The notes under the pieces: generated by a model
Databases searched by the model: none
The model's input: only the letters and a program-made list of their open reading frames with translations
Told to the model about the DNA's origin: nothing
NCBI RefSeq assembly: GCF_900299525.1
Contig: NZ_OMKA01000024.1
Location: 248,001-312,000 of the forward strand
Length of the DNA: 64,000 bases
DNA from: Aquimarina sp. Aq78
Lineage (GTDB): Bacteria; Bacteroidota; Bacteroidia; Flavobacteriales; Flavobacteriaceae
Reading direction: 5' to 3'
Position numbers and translations under genes: made by a program
Shown: positions 40,375 to 50,026 of the stretch, piece by piece
Layout of the letters: every line of letters begins with the position of its first letter
Numbering within the stretch: the first letter of the stretch is position 1

Positions 40375-40908
40375 TTAAGAAAGAGTTGTTAATTCTGTGT
40401 ATTTTTTTCGTAATATCTCCAATTTTGGATGAATATATTTTCTGCAAAAAGGCTTTTCGGGATTACGTGAATAATAATCGAGAAGCTCAACCCTTGAAGA
40501 TTTAAATTTCCGAAATGCTAAAGCCTGGGTAATAACCTCATTGTCAAAATCTTTTTGAAGTGTATTAAGAATAATCTGTATGATTTGCTTATCAGATTCT
40601 TCAAAATAGTATACCGCACTTCTGTATTTTTCTCTAAAACTATGATTAGATGTGCTTTTGTGAGTGTGTAGATGAATTTCGATAAGATCTTTAAGTAGAA
40701 TTATTTCTGGATCAAAATACACAAGTATTGCTTCAGAAAAATAAGAATTTTCTTTACAGCCTTTAATATACCCTTGCTCAACTTTTACCACTCCTTTTAA
40801 AGATTGAAAAACTGCTTCGGTGCACCAATGACATCCACCACCTAATCCTATTTTTTGAAAATTTGTAATCACTTTATAAAAGTCGTAAAAATATTCAAAC
40901 TCATACAT
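40375..40908 (-). CDS. msrA: Peptide methionine-S-sulfoxide reductase, MsrA family (divergent)
   Basis: A 177-residue MsrA. The active-site motif is LGGGCHWCTEAVFQSLKGV (Cys about residue 25), where the classical GCFWG has become GCHWC; the second Cys could resolve the sulfenic acid. Later FREKYRSAVYYFEE and the C-terminal segment PEKPFCRKYIHPKLEILRKK fit the family. It reduces methionine-S-sulfoxide in oxidised proteins. It has no signal peptide. The divergent motif suggests a subfamily that might have another partner reductant. Confidence 0.85.
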   Translation of the reverse strand: MYEFEYFYDFYKVITNFQKIGLGGGCHWCTEAVFQSLKGVVKVEQGYIKGCKENSYFSEAILVYFDPEIILLKDLIEIHLHTHKSTSNHSFREKYRSAVYYFEESDKQIIQIILNTLQKDFDNEVITQALAFRKFKSSRVELLDYYSRNPEKPFCRKYIHPKLEILRKKYTELTTLS

Positions 40909-41054
40909 TAAAAACTATTACCGTATATCTTTCAATAGAAAAATACCATACAGTAATACATAAGGGCCAGTTTTATGATCCAATAAGATTTCAAAATTTG
41001 AATGTGTTTCTTTTTAAAGATATATGTAAATTGGTCGAGGATAATTATCGATCT

Positions 41055-41062
41055 TATTTTTG
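41055..41062 (+). promoter_or_regulatory. -7 element upstream of the multi-pass membrane protein gene
   Basis: TATTTTTG, an exact TAnnTTTG match, preceded by TTG at 41031-41033 (21-bp spacer), 27 bp before the start at 41089. Confidence 0.5.
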
Positions 41063-41088
41063 AAATTACTCTAAATTTCAGGTGAGAA

Positions 41089-42219
41089 ATGATATTACAC
41101 ATAATTTATATGTCAGATATTACTAAGTTTTATAGCCTGGCACACATATGTATCGCTTTGATAGGAGGGATATTGTTATTGGCTATATGGTATAATATAA
41201 GGAAACGTTTTAGACAGTTTTTAGAAGAAGATGATTCTCAAAAAAGAATAGATAAAGGCTTGTTGTATTTAAGTCTAGCCCTTTTTGTATGGGTGTTTTC
41301 TGGAGGGTGGATTTATATGGGTAACCTCTTCTTATTTACAGATACGATTATCTACGATATAGGATATAGTTTTTTCTCGGTGCTGAATACTCTGGTTTTA
41401 ATTATGGCACTATTTTATTTTGATTTTGCACCTCAGTTTTTGTCAAAAAACAAAAGAAATACTCTTATCCTTATAGGTATTGCAGTGGTAGTGTCTATTG
41501 TAACTTTTGTTTTAATTCAAACATTTAAAGATACACCTGTAGTTAATGGAATACGAATTAGTAGTGTCCCGGATTTGATGTTTTCTTGTCTACTTACTTG
41601 GTTACTTATTGTTTCGTTCTATAGGACATTTATGAATCGAGGATTAAAATTAGTAGCAGTAATTTCGGTAGTGGCCTTTTTTTTAATGCTAGTATCACAA
41701 ATGCCAGATGTTTTTGTGGTAATGAGTAATGAATTGTATGGGCATTTGATAAAGATTATTGCTAAAACAACATTTATTTCAGTTTTCCTGGTGTTAGCAA
41801 CAAGTTGGGTCATTCAACTGGCATTGACACCTAAGCCTAGTGAAATGACAATTAAATTTATGGATTGGTCATTGGTAAAAATAACAATTCCATCTAAAGA
41901 AATTTATGATAAAACCATAGATTTTGGTTCCAAAACAACGCAATACAAAAACTTATTAAAATTTGCCATAAAACGAAAATATGAGGTAGGAGATGGACAG
42001 TATTTATTAGTAAATTCTGGAGGAGAAATAAAGAGCCAGACCTATTTAAGCAGAATTATAGAAAATATCAATACAATACTTCAGTTACAGCCTATATCAC
42101 AATTGGAAAGAAAAGATTTGTTCACATTTATGGGACAGGGAAAATACAGACTTCGAGTTATTCCAGAAAATATTAGCATTGATCAAACACTATTAGAAGA
42201 GTTCAATAAAACTTCATAA
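41089..42219 (+). CDS. Multi-pass membrane protein with soluble C-terminal domain, unknown function
   Basis: A 376-residue protein. Seven or so hydrophobic helices lie in the first 240 residues (e.g. ICIALIGGILLLAIWYNI, YLSLALFVWVFSGGWIYM, TFISVFLVLATSWVIQLAL). A cytoplasmic-looking domain of about 135 residues follows (MTIKFMDWSLVKITIPSKEI). The C-terminal part contains none of the kinase or LytTR motifs. The first ATG (41089) has AGGTGAG just upstream; an alternative Met, MSDITKFYS at 41110, is possible. I do not recognise the family. The layout (membrane sensor-like plus soluble output) suggests signalling; inference only. Confidence 0.6.
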   Translation: MILHIIYMSDITKFYSLAHICIALIGGILLLAIWYNIRKRFRQFLEEDDSQKRIDKGLLYLSLALFVWVFSGGWIYMGNLFLFTDTIIYDIGYSFFSVLNTLVLIMALFYFDFAPQFLSKNKRNTLILIGIAVVVSIVTFVLIQTFKDTPVVNGIRISSVPDLMFSCLLTWLLIVSFYRTFMNRGLKLVAVISVVAFFLMLVSQMPDVFVVMSNELYGHLIKIIAKTTFISVFLVLATSWVIQLALTPKPSEMTIKFMDWSLVKITIPSKEIYDKTIDFGSKTTQYKNLLKFAIKRKYEVGDGQYLLVNSGGEIKSQTYLSRIIENINTILQLQPISQLERKDLFTFMGQGKYRLRVIPENISIDQTLLEEFNKTS

Positions 42220-42354
42220 AACATAGATTGTGATTATTTGTAACTACTTGTAAGAGAATAACAATTTAATATAAATTACTATTTTTTAGAACTTTCCTTT
42301 TAGTTAATCATAAAGTATTGATGCTTTGTGTTTAGAATAATTTAAACACATAAC

Positions 42355-43914
42355 ATGAATTCAGATCAAACTGAAGTAAATAGGCAGGAAGTATTCGGAC
42401 ACCCCAAAGGATTATTGTATCTGTTTTTTGCAGAATTGTGGGAACGATTTTCTTTTTACGGTATGAAAGCACTTTTGGTGCTGTATATGACCAAACATCT
42501 TTTATATTCTGACGACAAATCATTTGGAGTAATGGCTGCATATATGTCATTAGTATATGTCACTCCTATGATTGGTGGTATTATAGCAGATAGGTATATT
42601 GGATATAGAAAATCCATCATACTTGGAGGAGTTTTGATGGCGGCAGGACATTTTTTTCTAACTATAGAGACCCCTGTGTTTTTCTACGGTTCACTGGCCT
42701 TAATAATCGTTGGGAATGGTTTTTTTAAACCCAATATTTCAACAATGGTAGGTACATTGTATAAAGAAGGAGATGGAAGAAGAGATTCTGGATTTACGAT
42801 TTTTTATCTGGGAATTAATTTGGGAGGAGCAATAGCTCCATTAATGTGTGCCTGGCTTGCCGAATTATACGGGTGGCATTATGGGTTTCTATTAGCAGGA
42901 ATAGGAATGTTGGTGGGGCTTGTAGTTTTTAAACGAGGAACACAACTAGCTGTTTTTGGCGATAAGGGACTAGTACCCGATATCAAGAATTATGAAAAGA
43001 AAATATATGGGCTTAACAAAGGAGATCGAGTATGGTTTTTGGCGTGGTTATCGGTTCCTGTATTTGCGTTAATCGTACGATTTAATGAATTTGAGCATTA
43101 CCTGGTTTGGATTGCAACTTTCTTTTTGATAGGATATATATCCTATATTTTAACAAAAGTATCAATCAAAGAACGAAAAAGATTATTGGTTGCAGTGTAT
43201 TTTACAAGTCTGTATGCTTTGTTTGCAGCAGTATTTGAACAAGCCGGTAGCTCACTTACATTATTTGCAGATAGAAATGTAAATCTTGTCGGTATTAATG
43301 CGGCACAAACTAATAGTATTAACTCTACCTGGATAGTAGTATTGGCAATCCCTTTTGCACTGCTATGGACATTTTTGAGTAAGAAAAAAGCAAACCCTAA
43401 CTCGGCTATTAAATTTGGTTTAGGAATGTTGTTTCTGGGATTAGGGTTTCTAATTTTTGGGATGTCTGCTCAAGAAGTTGATGAATACGCAAGAACACCA
43501 ATGTTTTATTTGATTTTTGGATACCTTGTGTTAACCGTTGGAGAATTATTTTTATCCCCGATAGGGCTTTCTAAAATAACCGAGTTATCACCGGTAAAAT
43601 ATGTTACCTTCATTATGGGGGTTTGGTTTTCAGCAAATTTCTATGGACATTTTTTTGCAGGAAAAATAGCAAAACTTACCACTGTAAAAGAAGGAGAAGC
43701 CAGTATTTTTTCAGAAGGCCTCTCAGGAACCATAAGTGAGACTATTACTGGGTTGTCTAACACGATGGTAGAAGGTAATAATACAGAAGCTTTTCAACAA
43801 TTATACTCTTATGTGTCTGTATATGCCAATTTTGGTGTTATTACAATGGGAATAGGGGTGGTAGCAATTATGATTTCACCACTTATTAAAAAGTTAATGG
43901 TAGGTATACACTAA
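42355..43914 (+). CDS. POT/PTR family proton-dependent oligopeptide transporter
   Basis: A 519-residue, 12-14-helix transporter of the MFS superfamily that brings in di- and tripeptides with protons. It carries the family's ExxER motif (ELWERFSFYGMKALLVLYMT, about residues 26-45) and the PTR2 signature in the GNGFFKPNIST region. A positively charged loop (GDGRRDSG) is also typical. Ends at a 24-bp palindrome acting as a terminator. Substrates may also include other small peptides. Confidence 0.93.
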   Translation: MNSDQTEVNRQEVFGHPKGLLYLFFAELWERFSFYGMKALLVLYMTKHLLYSDDKSFGVMAAYMSLVYVTPMIGGIIADRYIGYRKSIILGGVLMAAGHFFLTIETPVFFYGSLALIIVGNGFFKPNISTMVGTLYKEGDGRRDSGFTIFYLGINLGGAIAPLMCAWLAELYGWHYGFLLAGIGMLVGLVVFKRGTQLAVFGDKGLVPDIKNYEKKIYGLNKGDRVWFLAWLSVPVFALIVRFNEFEHYLVWIATFFLIGYISYILTKVSIKERKRLLVAVYFTSLYALFAAVFEQAGSSLTLFADRNVNLVGINAAQTNSINSTWIVVLAIPFALLWTFLSKKKANPNSAIKFGLGMLFLGLGFLIFGMSAQEVDEYARTPMFYLIFGYLVLTVGELFLSPIGLSKITELSPVKYVTFIMGVWFSANFYGHFFAGKIAKLTTVKEGEASIFSEGLSGTISETITGLSNTMVEGNNTEAFQQLYSYVSVYANFGVITMGIGVVAIMISPLIKKLMVGIH

Positions 43915-43984
43915 TACATAAACCGGATTAAAGTTTTATTTTAAAATAAAATTCGCAGAAGTTGTTGTGTTGGAAATAGAAAGA

Positions 43985-44008
43985 CCTTCAGGATCATGAT
44001 CCTGAAGG
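43985..44008. terminator. Bidirectional terminator between the POT transporter and a small membrane protein gene
   Basis: CCTTCAGGA-TCATGA-TCCTGAAGG is a perfect 24-bp palindrome, followed by TTGTTTT. Confidence 0.75.
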
Positions 44009-44035
44009 CTTGTTTTAGTATAGAAACATAAGTCA

Positions 44036-44230
44036 TTATGATTTAAATTTACCGATGATTTTTGTTTCGGCCTCTGTATCATCTTCTTTTGTATCTACAA
44101 GTTCAATGATATGATCATCATCAAATTTTCCATCTTTTTTCAGAATAAATACAGGAACAGGAAGTAAAGAGGCCATTATAATAAGTAATACCAAGGCTAA
44201 GCGCCTCAATGTTTTTTTAAACTTTTTCAT
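44036..44230 (-). CDS. Small single-pass membrane protein (64 aa)
   Basis: A 64-residue protein with a basic N-terminus (MKKFKKTLRRLALVLLIIMA), one hydrophobic helix (residues about 11-31) and a charged C-terminus rich in Asp, Glu and Lys. It looks like a type II membrane or exported anchored peptide. It is read in the same direction as the 132-residue gene upstream and may be co-transcribed. Function unknown. Confidence 0.5.
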   Translation of the reverse strand: MKKFKKTLRRLALVLLIIMASLLPVPVFILKKDGKFDDDHIIELVDTKEDDTEAETKIIGKFKS

Positions 44231-44322
44231 TTCTGGGAATTAATAATACCTATTCGTTTCTTTTTGTAAGAAATAAACAAGTTGTAAATAGATTATTTGT
44301 AAATCGATAGGAGGATAAGATG

Positions 44323-44721
44323 TTATCCTGTAAAATTGAAATGAAAAGAATCTTCTTTATCGTTGTAAGAAGAATTGTATTGAGTGTTGATTATTTTATG
44401 TTTGTGAAACAAACGAATAAAAAAAGGTTGATTTTTTTTGATAACTCTGTTAAGCTTAGTGTGGTTTAATGATAAGAGAGTCAGGTGTTTGTGTTCGGTA
44501 TATGGGGGATCACTGCTTTTTTCTGGATCAATAACATTGCTGAAAAAAATAATGTTTTGAGGCGAAGCAGACTCTTCTGGTGAAACCAGTAATTCAATAG
44601 TTTCTTTAAAATCAACAGGTTGAGTATAATTAGAATGCCCTCCAATATGTACTAAAAGAATAAGTATTCCTAACCATTTAGGAGTAAGAAAACTTAAATA
44701 TGTACCTGTACGATTTTGCAT
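44323..44721 (-). CDS. Exported hypothetical protein (132 aa)
   Basis: A 132-residue protein with a hydrophobic N-terminal segment (YLSFLTPKWLGILILLVHIGG, residues about 8-28). The rest is polar, with many His, Asn and Ser and no Cys. His and Lys residues are clustered near the C-terminus (FFIRLFHKHKIINTQYNSSY). It may be exported or membrane anchored. I see no known domain. Tandem with a small membrane protein gene downstream. Confidence 0.5.
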   Translation of the reverse strand: MQNRTGTYLSFLTPKWLGILILLVHIGGHSNYTQPVDFKETIELLVSPEESASPQNIIFFSNVIDPEKSSDPPYTEHKHLTLLSLNHTKLNRVIKKNQPFFIRLFHKHKIINTQYNSSYNDKEDSFHFNFTG

Positions 44722-44829
44722 GTCAATACAAATTTACGATTTTTTAACTAGGATAAGATGATACGATATTACAATGATGATTATATATAGTTGTCAATGT
44801 AGGACAATACTATAACCTGCTATATTTCA

Positions 44830-44837
44830 TAAATTTG
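44830..44837 (+). promoter_or_regulatory. -7 element immediately before the AraC-type gene
   Basis: TAAATTTG, an exact match to TAnnTTTG, ends 5 bp before the GTG start codon. If used, the transcript would begin at or near the start codon, so a leaderless mRNA is possible. Confidence 0.4.
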
Positions 44838-44841
44838 TACT

Positions 44842-45696
44842 GTGAATAAGAAAGATGCATATGTAAAGAGGATGCAAAGTACAGCCTTGTATCTTAGAGA
44901 GAATTTCAATACAACTTTTGAGATTAAAAAACTCGAAGAGGTTTCTAATTTCTCATATCGAAACCTACAACGCATCTTTAAAGGGTATTATAAAGAAACT
45001 ATTGGAGCTTATATTACCAGACTTAAAATAGAAAGTGGAGCAAAAATGCTCTTATATCAAAACCAGACAATATCACAAATTGCAATAAAAGTGGGGTATT
45101 CTGATTTACAAGCATTTAGTAAAGCTTTTAAAAAACACTTTGGAATTTCTCCTCAGAGGTATAAAAGCAAAAAAGAAGACATCCTAACGTCGATAGTAAA
45201 GAATACTAAAGTAGCAATGAGTTTTTATGAAGAGAGAATAATCAACTTGCCAGAACAAAAAGTTTTTTATAAAACGATCATGGCAGATTATTATAGTGAT
45301 AAAATTGAAGAAGTTTGGGATGAGTTACATGAAGAAGTTGTAAGATTAGGGGTGAATATATCCGAATCAGAAAGTATAGGGATTATTTGGGACGAACCAT
45401 TAATATCAGAAGCAATCCGATGTAACTATGATGCTTGTTTTACATTACCTCAAGACTGTGATTATAAGAATAAGTTCAGTATAAAAGTTTTGCCAGAACA
45501 AACATATGCAGTTTTTACACATTATGGGTCTTATGGTTTATTACAAAAGACTTATGATAAGATTTTTGGAAATTGGATATTAAATACAAAGTATGAGGTG
45601 TCTGAATCCCCTTTTTTAGAATTATATAAAATAAATAACATGCATAGCGATGATCCCAAAGATTATGTAACAGAAATATATATCCCCATAAAATGA
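44842..45696 (+). CDS. AraC-family transcriptional regulator with GyrI-like effector domain
   Basis: A 284-residue regulator. The N-terminal 105 residues contain two HTH units of AraC/XylS type (LREN...EVSNFSYRNLQRIFKGY and ISQIAIKVGYSDLQAFSKAFKKHFGISP). Residues about 120-284 match the GyrI-like/AraC effector domain (EEVWDELHEEV, YAVFTHYGSYGLL). It starts with GTG; Tyr 7 and Arg 10 are conserved in the N-terminus of the family, so this start is preferred over the ATG at 44872. It overlaps the amidohydrolase frame, hinting at an operon. Confidence 0.88.
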   Translation: MNKKDAYVKRMQSTALYLRENFNTTFEIKKLEEVSNFSYRNLQRIFKGYYKETIGAYITRLKIESGAKMLLYQNQTISQIAIKVGYSDLQAFSKAFKKHFGISPQRYKSKKEDILTSIVKNTKVAMSFYEERIINLPEQKVFYKTIMADYYSDKIEEVWDELHEEVVRLGVNISESESIGIIWDEPLISEAIRCNYDACFTLPQDCDYKNKFSIKVLPEQTYAVFTHYGSYGLLQKTYDKIFGNWILNTKYEVSESPFLELYKINNMHSDDPKDYVTEIYIPIK

Positions 45697-45722
45697 TAAT
45701 ACCAAATATTAAAAGCAATCAA

Positions 45723-47408
45723 ATGAAACTTATAACCTTCATTATAACATTAATGCTAAGTACTAATTCTTGTAATAAAGATGATAATTCTATACCAAAT
45801 CAAAAGCAGGAAATTACAGTTGCATATATCAACGGAACTATTTTTACTGTAAACCCCGAACAGGTATGGGCAGAGGCTATAATTGTTAAAGGAAATAAGA
45901 TAATCTATGTAGGAAATACTGATAAAGCTTTAGCACAGATAAATAAAGATACAGAAGTAATAGACCTTAAAGGAGCTACAGTAATACCAGGGATACATGA
46001 TGTACATATGCATCCATTAGAAGCTTCAACAGAAAATTTTAAATTTATTTTAAAAGAAGGTAATGATCCCGAAAATTATGCACCTGCAATTCGTAAAGCA
46101 TTACTTAATTTTCCTGATGAAGAATGGCTTTTGGGATGGGGAGTAAATTTGTATACTCTTCTTGAAGCTAAACGTTCTCCTATAGATATTCTGGATGATA
46201 TTAGTAGCATCAGGCCTATTGCAATTATGGAGCGTACTTCTCATTCTATTTGGGTAAATTCTAAAGCATTAGAAATAGCAGGAATAGATATTAATTCAGA
46301 AAATCCAACAGGAGGAATTTATATGAGAGATAAAAATGATGAGCTTAATGGAATTCTGATAGATAATGCCGGAAATCTTATTTTAGATTTGGCCCTGACT
46401 CCTACAAGTCAAACTAAAGAAAACGATTATAACGGTTTAGTGAATTTCGCATTACCAGAGTTAGCTAAAAATGGAATAACTTCTATTTGCGATGCACGAA
46501 CCTATTGGAAAAGAGATCATCATGCCATATGGAAACGAGTAGAAAAAGAAGGAGAACTTTCTGCTCGAGTTAATTTAGGATTATGGGCATACCCTATGCA
46601 GGATGATGAGTCACAAATATCATCACTAAAATCACTATATGAAAATGATAGTAATAGTCTTTTAAAAATAAACCAAATCAAGCTATACAGTGATGGAATA
46701 GTTCATAATACAACGGCGGCAATGCAAGAAGAGTATCGAATAGATCTTTTTCAGGAATCGAAGAATAACGGGTTGAATTATTTTACTCAAAACCGAATAA
46801 CAAGTTATATTCAACAATTAGAAAATGTAGGGTTTGATTTTCATATTCATGCTATTGGAAATAGGGGAATCAAGGAATCTTTAAATGCAATAGAAACAGC
46901 AAGTAACGGCTCAGGAAGACATAGAATTACACATGTTGAAATAGTAACTCCATCAGATTTAACACGTTTTTCTCAATTAAATGTAACAGCAGATTGCCAG
47001 GTCGCAGGTGATTTTACACAGCCAGATCAATGGGATGAAAATGTAGAACTTATAGGAAAGGAGAGTTCAAAAAACCTGGTTCCTATAAAGAGTTTAAAAG
47101 AGGCTAATGCCAGAATTACATTAAGTAGTGATTGGGATGTGAGTAGTATAAACCCATTTGTAGGAATGCAAAATGCGGTAACGCGTTTTCCGCAAAATAT
47201 AACCATAGAAGAGGCCGTAAAAGCTTATACACTTAATGGGGCTTATGTTATGCGACAGGAAACAGAGGTGGGCTCTATTGAGGTAGGAAAGAAAGCAGAT
47301 TTTGTAGTGCTAAATCAGAATATTTTTTCTGTAGATCCTACTAAAATTGCCAATACCAAAGTGGATATGACTGTATTTGATGGAGAGGTAATTTTTGAAA
47401 GAAAATAA
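45723..47408 (+). CDS. Amidohydrolase lipoprotein (YtcJ-like, AHS3 type)
   Basis: A 561-residue protein from the ATG at 45723 (MKLITFIITLMLSTNSCNKD: lipobox and Cys about 17), which is preferred over the ATG at 45693 because it gives a proper lipoprotein signal. The fold has the amidohydrolase N-terminal strand (AYINGTIFTVNP), metal-binding HDVHMHPLE (about residues 96-104), and YSDGIVHNTT. The C-terminal segment includes VGSIEVGKKADFVVLNQNIF. Members hydrolyse amide or imino bonds in nucleosides, hydantoins or similar. It follows the AraC regulator by 26 bp. Substrate unknown. Confidence 0.88.
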   Translation: MKLITFIITLMLSTNSCNKDDNSIPNQKQEITVAYINGTIFTVNPEQVWAEAIIVKGNKIIYVGNTDKALAQINKDTEVIDLKGATVIPGIHDVHMHPLEASTENFKFILKEGNDPENYAPAIRKALLNFPDEEWLLGWGVNLYTLLEAKRSPIDILDDISSIRPIAIMERTSHSIWVNSKALEIAGIDINSENPTGGIYMRDKNDELNGILIDNAGNLILDLALTPTSQTKENDYNGLVNFALPELAKNGITSICDARTYWKRDHHAIWKRVEKEGELSARVNLGLWAYPMQDDESQISSLKSLYENDSNSLLKINQIKLYSDGIVHNTTAAMQEEYRIDLFQESKNNGLNYFTQNRITSYIQQLENVGFDFHIHAIGNRGIKESLNAIETASNGSGRHRITHVEIVTPSDLTRFSQLNVTADCQVAGDFTQPDQWDENVELIGKESSKNLVPIKSLKEANARITLSSDWDVSSINPFVGMQNAVTRFPQNITIEEAVKAYTLNGAYVMRQETEVGSIEVGKKADFVVLNQNIFSVDPTKIANTKVDMTVFDGEVIFERK

Positions 47409-47516
47409 AAAACCAGGAATAACAGATGTTGTTAGGTCAAATAGTCTCAAATCAGAGGTGTGAATAAAATTGATCTGTATTCTTGTCATGCTGTATGAGC
47501 TTATGACAAAAAAGCT

Positions 47517-47524
47517 TACTTTTG
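47517..47524 (+). promoter_or_regulatory. -7 element of the prfA promoter
   Basis: TACTTTTG, an exact TAnnTTTG match, 30 bp before the prfA start. No clear -33 element. Confidence 0.5.
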
Positions 47525-47553
47525 TAAATTCTACAGATTAGGAAGAATACACT

Positions 47554-48630
47554 ATGATTGATAAATTAAATATTGTAAAGCAACGGTTTGAAGAAGTGAC
47601 TGATTTAATCATTCAGCCGGATATCATTGCAGATCAAAAAAAATACATAAAACTTAATAAAGAATATAAAGATCTTAAAGCACTTATGGATGTAAGAGAT
47701 TCTTATATTGAACTCACTGATAACCTAAAAGAAGCTGAAGAAATTATTGCTGATGGTAGTGATGCAGAGATGGTAGAAATGGCTAAAATGCAATTAGAAG
47801 AAGCCAAAGAAGAATTACCTGATTTGGAAGAAAAGATTCGTTTTATGCTTGTGCCAAAAGACCCTGAAGATGCTAAGAATTGTGTGGTAGAAATTCGTGC
47901 AGGAACGGGAGGAGATGAAGCGAGTATTTTTGCAGGAGATTTATTTAGAATGTATACTAAATATTGCGAAGGTAGAGGTTGGAGTACAAGTGTGGTTGAT
48001 CTTAATGAAGGTACCAGTGGTGGTTACAAAGAAATTATTTTTGAAGTTAATGGTGAAGATGTCTACGGGGTATTAAAGTTTGAAGCAGGTGTGCATCGTG
48101 TACAACGGGTTCCCCAGACCGAAACACAAGGTCGAGTACATACCAGTGCTGCAACTGTAATGGTTTTACCTGAAGCTGAAGAATTTGATATCGAGCTGGA
48201 TATGCAAGAAGTACGTATTGAACGTACTACTTCTACAGGACCAGGAGGACAGTCTGTGAATACCACGTATTCGGCAATTAAATTACATCACGAGCCTACG
48301 GGAATGATTGTAAGTTGCCAGGATCAGAAATCATCACATAAAAACCTCGAAAAAGCACTAAAAGTATTGCGTTCTCGATTGTATGATATGGAATTGGAGA
48401 AGAAGCAAGCAGCTGATTCTGAGAAACGTAAAAGTATGGTGTCATCTGGAGATCGTTCTGCAAAAATTAGAACTTATAATTACCCACAAGGAAGAGTTAC
48501 TGATCACCGTATTGGTCTAACGCTATATGATTTAGGTAATATTATAGATGGAGATATTCAAAAAATTATCGATGAGCTTCAGTTGGTAGCAAATACAGAA
48601 AAACTAAAAGAATCTAACGAGATTTTTTAA
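47554..48630 (+). CDS. prfA: Peptide chain release factor 1
   Basis: A 358-residue release factor that reads UAA and UAG. The codon-reading tripeptide lies in [17 protein letters not shown] (PxT with Gln in the middle position). The GGQ motif that triggers hydrolysis is in [16 protein letters not shown] (about residues 229-244). Size is normal. A strong hairpin follows. Position next to lgt in opposite orientation. Confidence 0.97.
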   Translation: MIDKLNIVKQRFEEVTDLIIQPDIIADQKKYIKLNKEYKDLKALMDVRDSYIELTDNLKEAEEIIADGSDAEMVEMAKMQLEEAKEELPDLEEKIRFMLVPKDPEDAKNCVVEIRAGTGGDEASIFAGDLFRMYTKYCEGRGWSTSVVDLNEGTSGGYKEIIFEVNGEDVYGVLKFEAGVHRVQRVPQTETQGRVHTSAATVMVLPEAEEFDIELDMQEVRIERTTSTGPGGQSVNTTYSAIKLHHEPTGMIVSCQDQKSSHKNLEKALKVLRSRLYDMELEKKQAADSEKRKSMVSSGDRSAKIRTYNYPQGRVTDHRIGLTLYDLGNIIDGDIQKIIDELQLVANTEKLKESNEIF

Positions 48631-48648
48631 AAATAAAATTGAAGGTAT

Positions 48649-48683
48649 AAAAAAAGCCGATGTATTTTACATCGGCTTTTTTT
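48649..48683. terminator. Bidirectional terminator between prfA and lgt
   Basis: AAAAAAAGCCGATGTA and TACATCGGCTTTTTTT form a 16-bp stem with a 3-base loop. Confidence 0.9.
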
Positions 48684-48699
48684 ATGCTGTTTTTTTTAT

Positions 48700-49629
48700 T
48701 TAATTAATTCCGGTTCTTTTTCCTGATCGTATTACAAAATATAAACCAATAATAATAAAAGGAATGCTTAGCCATTGACCTGTTGATAGTAAACCTAAGG
48801 CACTTTCAAAACCTCCTTGGCTTGATTTAACGTATTCTACAATAAAGCGTACTGTGAATATTAGAATTAAATACATTCCGAAAAGAAACCCACTATTATT
48901 TCGTTTATCTGTTTTCCAGTAGATCAACCATAGGATAATGGATACAAATATATATCCAAAAGCTTCATATAATTGGGCAGGATGGCGATATGGAATAGCT
49001 TCTAGTAGGTTAGAGAATTTAGGGTTTTCTACGATTGCAGAATACGCTTTATTAACGCTATCCATTCCCGTTTCTTTTAAAGCTTCTCTTTTGCTTAAGC
49101 CATCACGTATAAACTTTACTCCGAAAAAAGAATCGCCAGATTCTTTTCCAATAATTTCAGAGTTAAAAAAATTACCTAATCGAACAAAAATACCTCCAAA
49201 AGCAGCCGGAATAGTAACTCTGTCTAGAACCCAAAGCGGATGTTTATGTAAGATTTTTTTAGAATAATAATACATTGCAATTATAAAAGCAATAGCAGCT
49301 CCATGACTCGCTAATCCTTGAAAACCTATAAATTCAAATGCCGGCTTAAACCTGAAAGGTAAAAGAATTTCTAAAAGGTTGTTCTTGTAATAATCCCAGT
49401 CATAAAAAAAGACATGTCCTAATCGGGCACCTAATAATGTACCAATAACAGCATATATAAATACAGAATCTAGTTTTTCCATAGAGATATTCTCTCGGAT
49501 ATAGATTTTCTTCATTAGATACCAGCCTAATGTAAAGGCAATTACAAACATTAAGCTGTAAAAACGAATAACAAAAAAGCCGAGATCTATTCCTTCAACT
49601 GGATTCCAGGTAATTTTTGTAAATATCAT
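48700..49629 (-). CDS. lgt: Prolipoprotein diacylglyceryl transferase
   Basis: A 309-residue, seven-helix inner-membrane enzyme that adds diacylglycerol to the lipobox Cys of prelipoproteins, the first step in lipoprotein maturation. It has the family signature VRLGNFFNSEIIGKES (about residues 148-163) and HPAQLYEAFGYI. The N-terminal segment FFVIRFYSLMFVIAF is typical of the bacteroidete form. It is presumably essential for the lipoproteins found in this window (M57 proteases, CsgG). It is followed by the prfA terminator. Confidence 0.95.
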   Translation of the reverse strand: MIFTKITWNPVEGIDLGFFVIRFYSLMFVIAFTLGWYLMKKIYIRENISMEKLDSVFIYAVIGTLLGARLGHVFFYDWDYYKNNLLEILLPFRFKPAFEFIGFQGLASHGAAIAFIIAMYYYSKKILHKHPLWVLDRVTIPAAFGGIFVRLGNFFNSEIIGKESGDSFFGVKFIRDGLSKREALKETGMDSVNKAYSAIVENPKFSNLLEAIPYRHPAQLYEAFGYIFVSIILWLIYWKTDKRNNSGFLFGMYLILIFTVRFIVEYVKSSQGGFESALGLLSTGQWLSIPFIIIGLYFVIRSGKRTGIN

Positions 49630-49753
49630 GCGTGAGTTTTATTTTTTAAAAGTAAATATAAGTATTTATATGAGAAACGTATTACACATTCATATATTGA
49701 GAAAATGACCGAACGTTTTATGAATACAATCATTAAGAATGTATCTTTTTCAT

Positions 49754-50020
49754 TCATTTTTTAATTGATTCTTTCTCAACATCAGGAACCGGATCATAGC
49801 CACTGCCTCCCCAGGGGTGACAGCTAAAAATACGTTTAATTGAAAGCATCCCTCCTTTAAATAGCCCATGTTTTTGTAATGCTTCAAGAGTATAATGCGA
49901 ACAAGTAGGCTGATAACGACAGGTCGCAGGAGTTAACGGTGATATCAGGTTTTGATATAGTTTAACCAATACCACAAATGGAAATATTAAAATTTGTTTT
50001 ATGGTCGTCTTAAAAGCCAA
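49754..50020 (-). CDS. yidD: Membrane protein insertion efficiency factor YidD
   Basis: An 88-residue protein of the YidD family, with the motif [24 protein letters not shown] (Cys pair) and a hydrophobic, basic N-terminus. It assists YidC-mediated insertion of membrane proteins. The C-terminal segment [17 protein letters not shown] is typical. It is 6 bp downstream of cysS and 124 bp upstream of lgt, all leftward. Confidence 0.95.
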   Translation of the reverse strand: MAFKTTIKQILIFPFVVLVKLYQNLISPLTPATCRYQPTCSHYTLEALQKHGLFKGGMLSIKRIFSCHPWGGSGYDPVPDVEKESIKK

Positions 50021-50026
50021 AACGAT

